Shown: one piece after another, positions 8,901 through 17,147 of the stretch | Numbering within the stretch: position 1 is the stretch's first letter | How the letters are laid out: each line of letters opens with the position of its first letter | Assembly (NCBI GenBank): GCA_050486105.1 | Contig: JBJHCR010000046.1 | Coordinates: 1 to 28,525, forward strand | Origin: JAEXNA01 sp050486105 | GTDB taxonomy: Bacteria; Vulcanimicrobiota; Xenobia; Xenobiales; JADMJV01 | Length of the DNA stretch: 28,525 nt | Direction: 5' to 3' | Program-made: the position numbers and the translations under genes | Notes under the pieces: model-generated | The model's input: only the letters and a program-made list of their open reading frames with translations | What the model was told of the DNA's origin: nothing | The model's database searches: none

Positions 8901-9982
8901 ATAAGCAAGTAAGTAGCATTACAACGTACTTAACAAAGCCTGGCCGTGTAACAGGAAAGCCTCTCAGGCTTATAGCAAACGCTGATCTGTCTTACTCCGG
9001 TTCCAAGGTTTATGGGAGCGGGTTTGTGCTCGATATTGAGAAGGTTAATGGGCTCTTGGAAAGGTCTCCCAAGAGTGGAGATGTTCTATATCCATATCTA
9101 AACGGAAAGGACCTCAATTCGGATCCAGAACAGAGGCCAAGCCGATGGGTGATCAATTTTTTCGATTGGCCGTTAGAGAAGGCGCAGTCTTATCCGGAAT
9201 GTTTCGAAATAATAAGGGCGCTCGTTAAACCTGAGCGAGAGCTTCTCAAATTAGGTGATCCAGCACGAAGACTGTGGTGGCATTATGAACGTCCTCGGCT
9301 AGAACTTTACTCTGCTATAAGCGATTTTAATTTCTTTTGGGCTATAGCCAGGGTGAGTAAATACCTGACGATCGACAAGACTTTTCCGAACTTTGTCCTT
9401 AGCGATCAGGTCGTAGCCATTGCAAACTCAAGACTCTCGGTTTTCGCTCTACTCCAATCCTCCTTCCACGAAGCCTGGACCCTGGTTCACTCAAGCTCAC
9501 TCCGAACAGACCTCCGCTACACCCCCTCGGACTGCTTCGAAACCTTTCCCTTTCCCCAAGAGATGGCCTCTCTGGAAGCCATCGGCGAGGACTACCACCA
9601 GCACCGGGCCCGGATTATGCTCGAGCGCCAGGAAGGGCTCACTAAAACCTATAACCGCTTCCACGACTCGGCCGAGACCTCCGAAGATATCAGCACGCTC
9701 CGGGAACTCCACCAGCAGATGGACCAACAGGTGGCCGCCACCTACGGTTGGTCCGACCTCGACCTCGGCCACGACTTCCACGAAACCAAGCAGGGCCTCC
9801 GCTACACCCTCAGCGACCCCGCCCGCCAAGAAGTCCTCGACCGCCTCCTCGCCCTCAACCACCAACGCTACGCCCAAGAAGTAGCCCAAGGCCTCCACGC
9901 CAAAAAGAAGCCCAAAACCAAGAAGACAACCAAAGCAAAGACAAAGAAAACCCAGGCCTTAGGGCAAGGAGAGTTGTTTTGA
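5966..9982 (+). CDS. drmMI: DISARM class 1 N6-adenine methyltransferase DrmMI
   Basis: This is a 1338-residue Eco57I-like class I SAM-dependent adenine methylase. It marks host DNA so that the DISARM effector arm spares it. SAM-binding motif I is DLAMGSGAF (604-612), preceded by the YTPRSLTEEIV segment; catalytic motif IV is NPPF (863-866). The first 550 residues are a helical N-terminal extension seen in such large methylases. About residues 870-1170 should contain the target-recognition domain, and that stretch (roughly 8570-9480) is visibly less GC-rich, with different codon use, from the rest of the gene. The protein ends in a Lys/Thr-rich tail (about 1312-1332) that may bind nucleic acid. 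Its ATG at 5966 overlaps the drmD stop, suggesting translational coupling. In standard class 1 DISARM the next gene is drmA; here it is an unrelated nuclease-solenoid gene. Confidence 0.9.
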   Translation: MSVARHHADWLNLLEVSGPFLSVGVLSEVFPQELDSHDPQAYARLKLAYDEWLEGRNQAEVHHAWIDFVLSETLDLGEVLKRGQEIPSGLEARVEVHGETLRPSAVVQRVNGSSSRPRLLVAEYPCHQKLTGSLSGNRWSASPATRMMELLLRTEQGLGLVTNGEEWMVVHAKGGETTGFGSWYSELLTEERVALRSFRTLLGRDRFFGVPDPETLQGLLERSREDQKEVTDQLGRQVRRAVESLIFAIDWVDRTQNRKLLAGYDEKLLYEAALTVMMRLVFLLCAEERGLLLLGKSDLYDQHYAVSPLRDQLRARADQYGEEVLQSRYDAWSRLLSIFRAVHSGIAHEELSLPAYGGSLFDPDRFPFLEGRPPSSSWKSESATPLPIDNRTVLELLEALQLLEVRVGKGRGYEAQRLSFRALDIEQIGHVYEGLLDHTAVRAEEPVLGLEGAKGLEPEVPLYELELQRQKGESELLQFLKTTTGRNPNTLEKTLGLYQQVEAPKLPLACDNDSALVQRVKPYVGLVRENSRGVPLVFTKGSVYVTQGSDRRATGTHYTPRSLTEEIVQHTLDPLVYEGMADGVEPSPETLKSASEILDLKVCDLAMGSGAFLVQACRYLSEKVVEAWESEASAAAQAAPGAIPISTHREEQLALARRLVVEKCLYGVDKNPLAVEMAKLSLWLITLDRQKPFSFLDHALRCGDSLLGVTDRRQLHAFNLQPNLQELPVFGDQLLEALQEAERIRQELRSFTVQDPRDGERKRFLLARAEELTERLKAVADLLIAAYLASGGKPKPEHLDDQVALIQHALGGEDWRPLQRRAQDLLDQNKPQGTPSRRPFHWALEFPEVFGEGRAGFDAIVGNPPFQGGTFITGTYGTDYREFLVNLVASSKRGNADLCAFFLLRAAGLIRAQSTLGYLTTNTISEGDTREVGLDQLVEWGFSILRAVPSRKWPGEANLEVAHLWLYRGAWKYTSILDDKQVSSITTYLTKPGRVTGKPLRLIANADLSYSGSKVYGSGFVLDIEKVNGLLERSPKSGDVLYPYLNGKDLNSDPEQRPSRWVINFFDWPLEKAQSYPECFEIIRALVKPERELLKLGDPARRLWWHYERPRLELYSAISDFNFFWAIARVSKYLTIDKTFPNFVLSDQVVAIANSRLSVFALLQSSFHEAWTLVHSSSLRTDLRYTPSDCFETFPFPQEMASLEAIGEDYHQHRARIMLERQEGLTKTYNRFHDSAETSEDISTLRELHQQMDQQVAATYGWSDLDLGHDFHETKQGLRYTLSDPARQEVLDRLLALNHQRYAQEVAQGLHAKKKPKTKKTTKAKTKKTQALGQGELF

Positions 9983-10042
9983 GGGGGGCTTTGATTTTGA
10001 GGGCCTGGTTCGAGAGGGTTTGGGCTGCTTCGGAATCCACAA

Positions 10043-13000
10043 ATGGCTAGCCGCCTGGACAACCAAAGGGGAGGGGCTTATGCCTATCAGTGGCAACTGG
10101 CTTCCCTGATTCTCTGCGAAACCTTCCTCTCACCAGATCTAGAGCAGCGCCATGGTTTACCGTCTTTCGTCTACGATTTCTTGCAGAGGGTGACCGAGGT
10201 CACCTTAGAAGCCCGGAAGAACAGCACTTCTAAGCACGAAGAAGAGGAAGAAGACCTCAATCTCTATGGCGTCAACGGTGCCGTCTTTGTCCAGATCAAA
10301 GCAAGAGGCGAGAACCAGAAAGCTTTCAAACGCTCTGAATTCGCCAAATTTCTCGGACATTTCGCTAAGACTGCCGCTGCCCAAGGAGATCCCTCCAATC
10401 ATCTTTATGTCCTGGTGTCTGATGGAACGGTTGCGGACAACCTCCTTACTCTGATCGAAGATCCAAAGAACCGAAATTTGGATTCTAAATTGATCAAAGG
10501 GCTCCTCGACTTTCTCGATAAGCAGAAATCCAAGGAAGGAGGCTCTAGTCTTGACCAGAGTTTTCTTCGGCAAGTAATTTTGCGGACAGTGTTTTTTCAA
10601 GCTCCAAGACTCGGGATCATCCAGCCTTACCTAAATGCATTACTTGCTCGGTCACCCGTCGTAGGAATCGATGCGCAACAGCTTGTCGCAAAAGTTCAGT
10701 CGGTTTCCGTTCTCGCAGACGATGAGCTGCGTCGTGTCACTTCCGAACTTTTTTCTCTTTGGATTGCCCAGTCTGAACGCCCGGGACAGCTCTGGCACGT
10801 CTTTCAGCGGGACCCAGAACTCTTGCAGGAGGTTGGGCAGCTCATCGATGACCTGGGGCCGCGAACTTTTGCCCCAAACCGCCTCAACTTGGGCACCTTC
10901 CTGCGACACTTGGATGGCTTTGTTAAGGGGCTTGATAGGCTCACCGTCGGGGAAGCTGGGGCTTTGGTTGCTGCGGCTGCCATTCCCCATTGGGAATCGC
11001 ACTTGAAATCGAGCTTCTCAAGCCAAGAAACCCTTTTGGGTCATTTCTCCCGATTCCCAAGGCTGTGGTCCTTATTGGAACCTTATAGAGACGAAGTCCT
11101 GGCTTTGAAATCATACCGTGCGGACCAACTTACGGGTTCCCCTAACCGTCCCGCTTCTTGTGCCCTCCGAATGGACCTCTTGGCTGCTCTTTTGCAGATC
11201 GGCGCCCTATTGGAATATCACGAAGGCCAAACTTGCGAATCAACCTCGGCCCCACTTCCAGGTTCGGTGGTTGAGTACTGGCAATACCGTTACCTCAAGA
11301 AACTGACTTTCCCTAATCTGAGCAGCGAGGCTGTTCTTGAGTTTCGATTTCCAGAGCAAACTCGAGATCAATATAAGTCCTGGCTGGCGGAGCCATTCCT
11401 CAGGAGGCTCGAGAGTGCTGCCTCCGATTTTCGACAGCTTCTCCGAGGAGAGACGATGTCGCTTTGCTCTCTTAGTTATGAGGCCCTTTCTTCTCCCAGT
11501 GCCGAGGTCATGGATGATTGCTCACACGCTGCTATTGAGAAGGAGTATTCCCTTCGCAGGGCCTTAGAACTGCAGCGGGAAAAAATCGACCAAAGGCTGA
11601 TTCTAGCCCAGGCGTCAAGAGACAAGCTAACTTCCTTTAAGCAAAGGCTCCTTCAGGATACTGATCTTCCTCTAGAGCAAGGGCTCCAGTTGCTCAGCCA
11701 GCTTCGAGAACTAGGTTGTTTTGCTCAAGCCCGCCAACTCTGCGAGATGTTCGTGAAGCGCGCTACGGAGCTTGAGCACCCGAGATCGGCCGATAGATTT
11801 CGCTTGGAAGCCCTTTCGGCCATCCTTGATGGTGGCTTCGCTCCTGAGTTTGCCAGAGCCCACGTTGAGGCGCTAGAGGCATCTTCCTTGCTCGACCCAG
11901 ACCGCCAATTGTGGGCCGAGATTTTGAAGGGGCGCTATTACCTTGGCGGCGAGCTAAGCCGAAAAAGGGCGGAAGAGGTCTACGAAAAAGCTCTCCAGAC
12001 GAAAAGCAACGGGACTGGCGCCGCTCCACGGACTCTGGCCACTCTTGCGGTTCATTGGGCTTTCCTCTATGTATTGAGCCAGCAATGGGATGAAGCCGAC
12101 GCTGTGTTTCTTAGGGTCTATCCCCTGGTCAAGGACCATCTCGAATCAGCCTTGGCCGTCCTGACCGCGCGAGTGAATCTTGCCACACTGTCAGGTGATA
12201 CAACCGCCGCCGCCTCGGTCAACGAAGATTGGTTGCATCTTCGTTTTGGTTTCCCCGAGGCCTCTCAAGGTCCCATTTCTTGGAGGTATAGGTTAGCTCG
12301 TGCCGATTTTTCCTGCCGGGTGGGTGACCTCGAATCAGCTCTTGCCGCTTATGAGAGCTTGGAGAAGGAGTTGGTAGATAGCGAGCCCGCCCTCCTCAGC
12401 CTACTTCTTAACAATAGCCTGTATATGACCACGGTTTCAGGCCCCATCTTGTATGGAGATCACGATCGAAGAGAAAGCCAAAGCATCGACCTCTACTATG
12501 CTCTCGAGTCCGGTCGAGAATTGGCGCGACGAACCAATACAGCTTATCGAAGTCATTCGGCTGGGGACCAACGCAAGAGTCTCCAGAATGCGCTGTTGGC
12601 CATGGAGACCGCTTGGTGCGCCGGAGACTGGACGCCTTTCGAGAACATTTGGCGGCTTTTGAGTCGATTGTATCTCGAGGACGGCAGGTATGAATCGGCA
12701 GTGCGTGCCTCGCTTCAAAGTCAGGATAGGAAAGTGTTTAAGTCGGCGGTCTCTGCGGCTCGCGAAAACCTGCCCCCTTCAGACCTTCAGCCGTTAGTGG
12801 AATTGGCCCTTGAGCCGTCCAGCCTCCCTCAGATTGAAGCTTATAGGTTCCAGATTCTCACGCAGTTCACAGACCTGATTCCAGCCGAGCGATTTCGGCT
12901 GGCGCTAGACAAAGTCAGGGCAGTGTTGAAACAATCTATTCAGTTCCGAGTCGAGGTAGAGACTCATACCAAAGCGGCCGAAGCCCTGAAATCTCTGGTG

Positions 13001-14260
13001 AGAGATACGGAGCCTAAGGATCAAGAGGTGGTATTCGAGGTGCTCTTCGAAGCACTACACCACCCCTGGTGGCAGGTCAAGGAACAAGCCTTGCGAGCTC
13101 TTCATCTGGCTTTAAGCTACGTTCACTGGTCGATTTCGAAGGCCCAAAGACAGAAGGCGGTTTCCAGGCTTCTGGAGATGGCCGCTCAGGAAGACAAACT
13201 CTCACACCTGGTGGGACAAGCCTACGAGGTCGCGGTTTCACTCACAGAGCAAGCCTCTCAGAAAGAACGGACGTTTTTACTTCGAGAGCTTAAGCGGCGC
13301 AATTCCCTCACTCCCGAGTTTGAGATCCGGCTCCGCCAAACGCTGCCCAAGGACGTTGTCGACCAAGCTATCCAGGAGGTGCTCGCTCGCTTAGCCCCGG
13401 CCCCTCAACAGGTAGGGGGGTTCGTCAGGTATCCATCCACCTTCGTAAGCGCAAGCGAACTGATTCCCTTTTTACCTCATGTCAAAGATATGGCAGGGTT
13501 TGCTTGCAAGCTGCAAAGGACTTACGAGTCAGAGCAGTGCTATCTGTCCAGTCGTACCAGCATCACCTTTTTCTTGGCTCAACTCTCCAGGGACCAGTTT
13601 TCGCTCATGATTCCAGAGTTGATTGCCGGACTCGTAAGGGCTTTGGAGAAAGGTCTAGCTATGCACCCCGTGGCAAGATTTGAGAAGAAGTCTCGAGCCT
13701 CCAAGTTTTCTGGAGTTCGGATCCAATCCACGGACGAGGTCGAGGCGCACCAAGGGCTTCTTACGGTCTTGGGGCGTGCCCTTGCCCACACGAATCCTGC
13801 GGACAAACTTGAGGAGCTCCTTTTTCGTGAGGCCTTCAGCCAAGACGATACAGCTCGAAAAGGTGTGGCTGCCGGCCTGATGCTTGCTACCCAGGATGGC
13901 TATTTCTTGGGCCCGAAGATGCTAAAGGTGATGTTGTACCTCCTTGGAAGCACCGACAAGATCGTTCAAAATCAAGCCATCTCTGCCTTAGGATGGGCTC
14001 TTAAACACCATCGGCTTCCAGAAGAGGAGACGCTCATTCCCTTCGTGTTGAGGGTGAGCCATTCCCTAAGCCCAATCACGCGAACCGGAGCGGCTTGGGC
14101 TATGAAGCGCGCTTTAGAAGGAGACGCAAAGTCCGCAGAGAGAATCCTCTTTCGCTCCAGGCTCAAAGAGCTTAGCAAAGACCCCAGCCGTCAAGTTCGA
14201 GTCGCGGCAACCCGGGGCACTCCTCGAAGACGAAAGGCCAAGGCCGATTGTGGGACTTGA
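10043..14260 (+). CDS. Large protein: DUF4297/Cap4-like nuclease domain plus TPR/HEAT-like solenoid
   Basis: This is a 1405-residue protein that I could not match to a named gene. The N-terminus has the signature QRGGAYAYQWQLA (residues 8-20), like the GG..A..YQ motif of DUF4297/Cap4-type PD-(D/E)xK nucleases. Asp71 and QIK (84-86) are the likely catalytic D and QxK. A run of Glu (66-70) sits just before Asp71. Residues about 500-800 look TPR-like (for example RAEEVYEKALQ, then GDLESALAAYESLEKEL). Residues about 1010-1400 look HEAT-like, with repeated helices such as WWQVKEQALRALHLAL and VQNQAISALGWALKHH. No Walker motif is visible, so it is not an Avs/STAND NTPase. It starts 60 bp after drmMI and overlaps the next gene by 11 bp, suggesting it is co-transcribed. 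It could be a sensor-effector in which the solenoid detects the invader and the N-domain cuts DNA; that is inference. Confidence 0.7.
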   Translation: MASRLDNQRGGAYAYQWQLASLILCETFLSPDLEQRHGLPSFVYDFLQRVTEVTLEARKNSTSKHEEEEEDLNLYGVNGAVFVQIKARGENQKAFKRSEFAKFLGHFAKTAAAQGDPSNHLYVLVSDGTVADNLLTLIEDPKNRNLDSKLIKGLLDFLDKQKSKEGGSSLDQSFLRQVILRTVFFQAPRLGIIQPYLNALLARSPVVGIDAQQLVAKVQSVSVLADDELRRVTSELFSLWIAQSERPGQLWHVFQRDPELLQEVGQLIDDLGPRTFAPNRLNLGTFLRHLDGFVKGLDRLTVGEAGALVAAAAIPHWESHLKSSFSSQETLLGHFSRFPRLWSLLEPYRDEVLALKSYRADQLTGSPNRPASCALRMDLLAALLQIGALLEYHEGQTCESTSAPLPGSVVEYWQYRYLKKLTFPNLSSEAVLEFRFPEQTRDQYKSWLAEPFLRRLESAASDFRQLLRGETMSLCSLSYEALSSPSAEVMDDCSHAAIEKEYSLRRALELQREKIDQRLILAQASRDKLTSFKQRLLQDTDLPLEQGLQLLSQLRELGCFAQARQLCEMFVKRATELEHPRSADRFRLEALSAILDGGFAPEFARAHVEALEASSLLDPDRQLWAEILKGRYYLGGELSRKRAEEVYEKALQTKSNGTGAAPRTLATLAVHWAFLYVLSQQWDEADAVFLRVYPLVKDHLESALAVLTARVNLATLSGDTTAAASVNEDWLHLRFGFPEASQGPISWRYRLARADFSCRVGDLESALAAYESLEKELVDSEPALLSLLLNNSLYMTTVSGPILYGDHDRRESQSIDLYYALESGRELARRTNTAYRSHSAGDQRKSLQNALLAMETAWCAGDWTPFENIWRLLSRLYLEDGRYESAVRASLQSQDRKVFKSAVSAARENLPPSDLQPLVELALEPSSLPQIEAYRFQILTQFTDLIPAERFRLALDKVRAVLKQSIQFRVEVETHTKAAEALKSLVRDTEPKDQEVVFEVLFEALHHPWWQVKEQALRALHLALSYVHWSISKAQRQKAVSRLLEMAAQEDKLSHLVGQAYEVAVSLTEQASQKERTFLLRELKRRNSLTPEFEIRLRQTLPKDVVDQAIQEVLARLAPAPQQVGGFVRYPSTFVSASELIPFLPHVKDMAGFACKLQRTYESEQCYLSSRTSITFFLAQLSRDQFSLMIPELIAGLVRALEKGLAMHPVARFEKKSRASKFSGVRIQSTDEVEAHQGLLTVLGRALAHTNPADKLEELLFREAFSQDDTARKGVAAGLMLATQDGYFLGPKMLKVMLYLLGSTDKIVQNQAISALGWALKHHRLPEEETLIPFVLRVSHSLSPITRTGAAWAMKRALEGDAKSAERILFRSRLKELSKDPSRQVRVAATRGTPRRRKAKADCGT

Positions 14261-15149
14261 TGAAGGTTTGACCTATTCCGAGCTTCTCGCAGTCCATCGA
14301 AGGCAGTTGGAGATCGTCAGGGACGAAGCTCTCTGTGCCCACCAACTTCTAAGCAATTTTCGTACCTCGGGAGACATAGCTGAAAACGCCGTTCGCAAAC
14401 TCCTGCAGGATAAGTTGCCCAAGCGATTCAGAGTAACCCACGGATATATTCTTTATTGCGAAGCCCAAGACGTGGAGCCACAAGTTTCACCGCAGATCGA
14501 TATCTTGATCACGGATACCTCGGTCGGAGATCATTTGTTTTGGTTGGATCGAAGTTCCGGAGTTGAGATCGTTCCAGCTGAGTCGGTCGCGGGGGTCTTT
14601 GAAGTTAAAGCTAAATTGACCGTGGACGCTTGCCGCAATGCCTTGCAGCACCTTAGACGCACTTTTGAACTGCTAAGACGAATCGACAGAAGTCAGGGAT
14701 ACATTCCAGGCGGGATCAGCGTGGGCCCTCGAGGAAGGGCGGGTAAGTCTTCGGCGCCATTATTCGGTATCGTATCACTCAGCCACAAGAAAAGTGATGT
14801 TTCCAGGATAGACAGGTTGCTCGCCGAGAATGCTGGGCCTAGGGGCCCTTTGGTTCCAGACATTATCTTCACTTTCGATGGATTCGCGAGACACTTAGTG
14901 GCGCGTAAAGATGGTGAACTATGTGCTTTCTTTGACTTTTCCAAGACCAACAGTGCAGACTCGGAGGGTGCGGAATCAAGACCCTGGGAATATGGAGACC
15001 TTTTCGAAGACAGTGACGGACTTGCCAAGTTCGCCCATTCGCTAGCCTACACCACCGAGTACTTTAGTCGGACGAGCGCTAAACCCGTTCCTTTCTACGA
15101 CTACTATTTGAATCAAGCATTTCTCAAATCCACGAAAGAGTTGCCATGA
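14250..15149 (+). CDS. DUF6602-like PD-(D/E)xK nuclease domain protein
   Basis: This 299-residue protein resembles DUF6602, a restriction-endonuclease-like fold. Candidate active-site residues are Glu45 (GDIAENAVRKLL), Asp84 (SPQIDILI) and Glu118/Lys120 (VFEVKAKL), in the order expected for E...D...ExK. The VTHGYI segment (63-68) after LPKRF also fits the family. The start is GTG at 14250, 11 bp inside the preceding gene; no better start lies upstream, and conserved sequence begins soon after. The end overlaps the truncated ATPase gene by 4 bp (ATGA). In other genomes such small nucleases often sit beside ATPases, so its natural partner may be the broken gene downstream. Family call moderate; enzymatic activity is inferred. 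Confidence 0.65.
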   Translation: MGLDEGLTYSELLAVHRRQLEIVRDEALCAHQLLSNFRTSGDIAENAVRKLLQDKLPKRFRVTHGYILYCEAQDVEPQVSPQIDILITDTSVGDHLFWLDRSSGVEIVPAESVAGVFEVKAKLTVDACRNALQHLRRTFELLRRIDRSQGYIPGGISVGPRGRAGKSSAPLFGIVSLSHKKSDVSRIDRLLAENAGPRGPLVPDIIFTFDGFARHLVARKDGELCAFFDFSKTNSADSEGAESRPWEYGDLFEDSDGLAKFAHSLAYTTEYFSRTSAKPVPFYDYYLNQAFLKSTKELP

Positions 15150-15529
15150 CCAAGTTCGATCTCCCCTTCCACGACTACCACATCAACAGGTTTAGAGGCT
15201 TGCGCGATGTCAGCCTGAAGGACTGCAGGGTGGTAAACCTCCTGGTCGGCGAAAACAATTGTGGCAAAAATTCCATACTCGAGACAATGGTGCTGGTTTG
15301 CGAGCCCTTCAGTCCGGACCAATGGCGTCTGGCCACTCAAGTGAGAGGGCCGTGGCCCCTGTCGGACCCTCCGGTGAAAGGCACCTTTGCCAAGCGCCTC
15401 GAGACGGTCAAATGGATGTTTCCCAATTTTGCACCGAATCAGCGAGAAATTTCCATCGACCTAAAGGGGAGCTGCCCTCTTCAATCTCTCCGGGCGACAG
15501 GGAGCTGTTTTGAAGATTTCATCCCCTGA
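15146..15529 (+). pseudogene. Truncated OLD-like AAA ATPase, N-terminal fragment
   Basis: This 127-codon fragment starts like SMC/OLD-type AAA ATPases: INRFRGLRDVSL (residues 13-24), then a Walker A-like GENNCGKNS (36-44). Intact members normally run several hundred residues and continue to a signature motif, Walker B and often a TOPRIM domain; none of these is present. The Walker A itself is degenerate, because the Thr or Ser that should follow GK is Asn. The reading frame ends 20 bp into the next gene, which is in another frame and belongs to an unrelated family. The simplest reading is a deletion or recombination that joined the first part of the ATPase gene to the AlbA_2 gene near 15490-15530. 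It could still be translated as a short peptide that couples translation to the next gene. Confidence 0.7.
15500..15504 (+). promoter_or_regulatory. Ribosome binding site supporting TTG start at 15510
   Basis: GGGAG lies 5 nt before the TTG at 15510, inside the truncated ATPase frame. The alternative ATG at 15540 has no similar site, so this favours the upstream TTG as the start of the AlbA_2 protein. Confidence 0.5.
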
Positions 15530-17147
15530 ATTGATCGCTATGTTGGACAAGCTGCTCCAGGAGACAGAAGCCGAGCGACTGGAATTCAAAGAGGCTAAGT
15601 CCCGGTATGACTTCGAAAAGTTGGTGCGTTACTGTTGTGCTCTTGCCAATGAGGGCGGAGGCCAGATGGTGCTGGGGGTCAGCGACAAACGGCCCAGGCT
15701 CATAGTTGGCACCAAGGCTTTCCCAGAACCGAAGAAAACCGTCAACAACATCGTAGAGCAACTCCGCTTACGCGTTGAAGTCGACGAGATTTTTCACCCT
15801 GACGGAAGAGTCTTGCTTTACAGAGTTCCACCTCGTCCGTCCGGCTTTCCGATTCAAGTCAACGGAACTTACTGGATGAGAGCCGGCGATTCGCTGGTGC
15901 CCATGACCAACGACAAGCTCCAGGCGATCTTCAATGAAACCGCGCCAGATTTCACTGCCGAGATCTGTTCCGGTCTGCGGTTTTCGGACCTTGATTCAGA
16001 AGCCATCGAAGTTTTTCGCCATCGGTGGGCTCAAAAGTCCGGCCTGACACAGCTCCTTTCAGTCCCTGCGCAGCAATTGCTTGAAGACGCCGAACTCGTT
16101 CACTCTTCTGGAATCACCTACGCCGCATTGATTTTGTTTGGCACTCGGCAAGCTTTGGGCCGCCACCTTGCCCAGGCGGAGATCATTTATGAGTATAGGA
16201 GTACTGAGGGCGAAATCCGAACCCAAGACCGGGCAGAGTACCGCCAGGCCTTTTTCCTCTACTACGACTCACTGTGGACAAAACTCGATTCTCGTAATGA
16301 CCTCCAGTCTTTCCAGGAAGGTCTCTTTCGGCGCGAGATTGCAACGTTCAACGAAGGGGTCGTAAGGGAAGCACTCCTCAACGCGGTGTGCCATAGAGAC
16401 TATCGCCTGAGCGGGTCAGTCTTCGTCAAACAGTATCCCAAACGGCTAGAGGTCATCAGTCCTGGCGGGTTCCCTCCGGGGGTCACTCCAGACAATATCT
16501 TGCAAAAGCAGACGCCTCGCAACCGACGACTAGCAGAGGCTTTCGCACGTTGCGGGCTGGTGGAACGTTCGGGTCAGGGTCTCGACATCATTTATCAGGA
16601 ATGCCTCCGGGAAGCAAAGGCCCTTCCTGACTTCAGCGGCACGGATGAGCATCAAGTTTTCCTCGCCCTAAACGGGCAAATTCAGGAGCCTCGATTTCTG
16701 CAGTTTCTGGAGAAGGTCGGAAGTGAGACGCAGCGGCCAATCTATTTGGATGATTTGTTGGTTCTCAACGCGGTCTATGCCGACTCTCCCGTGCCGGAAG
16801 ACGTACAGTACCGGCTTCCCAAACTGGTCGAAGATGGGCTATTGGAAAGAGTTGGGAAAGGGCGGGGTCGTCGTTTCGTGCTTGCCCGCCGCTTTTATAC
16901 CTTTCTCGGGAAAAAGGGGACGCATACCCGAGCCACTGGTCTTGATCGAGACACGAATAAAGCGCTTATTTTAGCCCATTTGAAAAAGCATAAGAAAGTT
17001 GGCGCTCCTCTATCAGAATTGAAGCAGGTGTTGCCCGCGCTCTCTCAGGGGCAGTTACAAAACATTCTCCAGGAAATGAAAAACGAGGGACAAATCTTAG
17101 TCAGAGGTCAAACTCGAGGAGCTAGATGGTTTCCCGGGGCTGAATAG
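15510..17147 (+). CDS. AlbA_2 domain and HATPase_c_4 ATP-binding protein
   Basis: This 545-residue protein belongs to the widespread 'ATP-binding/putative DNA binding' family. The N-terminal AlbA_2 (Schlafen AlbA-like) domain shows ERLEFKEAK (22-30) and ANEGGGQMVLGVSD (about 46-59), followed by a beta segment with GTYWMRAGDS near residue 118. The middle holds the GHKL-type HATPase_c_4 region: REALLNAVCHRDYR (286-299), SPGGFPPGV, and RNRRLAEAFARCGLVERSGQG around 345. The last 150 residues look like winged-helix repeats (QLQNILQEMKNEGQILVRG). Such proteins are thought to be DNA-binding regulators or defence-associated factors. It starts at TTG 15510 because of the GGGAG site, overlaps the truncated ATPase, and ends before the convergent terminator. 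Its composition resembles the rest of the inserted cassette. Confidence 0.85.
   Translation: MKISSPELIAMLDKLLQETEAERLEFKEAKSRYDFEKLVRYCCALANEGGGQMVLGVSDKRPRLIVGTKAFPEPKKTVNNIVEQLRLRVEVDEIFHPDGRVLLYRVPPRPSGFPIQVNGTYWMRAGDSLVPMTNDKLQAIFNETAPDFTAEICSGLRFSDLDSEAIEVFRHRWAQKSGLTQLLSVPAQQLLEDAELVHSSGITYAALILFGTRQALGRHLAQAEIIYEYRSTEGEIRTQDRAEYRQAFFLYYDSLWTKLDSRNDLQSFQEGLFRREIATFNEGVVREALLNAVCHRDYRLSGSVFVKQYPKRLEVISPGGFPPGVTPDNILQKQTPRNRRLAEAFARCGLVERSGQGLDIIYQECLREAKALPDFSGTDEHQVFLALNGQIQEPRFLQFLEKVGSETQRPIYLDDLLVLNAVYADSPVPEDVQYRLPKLVEDGLLERVGKGRGRRFVLARRFYTFLGKKGTHTRATGLDRDTNKALILAHLKKHKKVGAPLSELKQVLPALSQGQLQNILQEMKNEGQILVRGQTRGARWFPGAE

Noticed and set aside
10043..14260. Avs/STAND-type sensor ATPase
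   Set aside because: Long solenoid but no Walker A or B motif anywhere in the protein.
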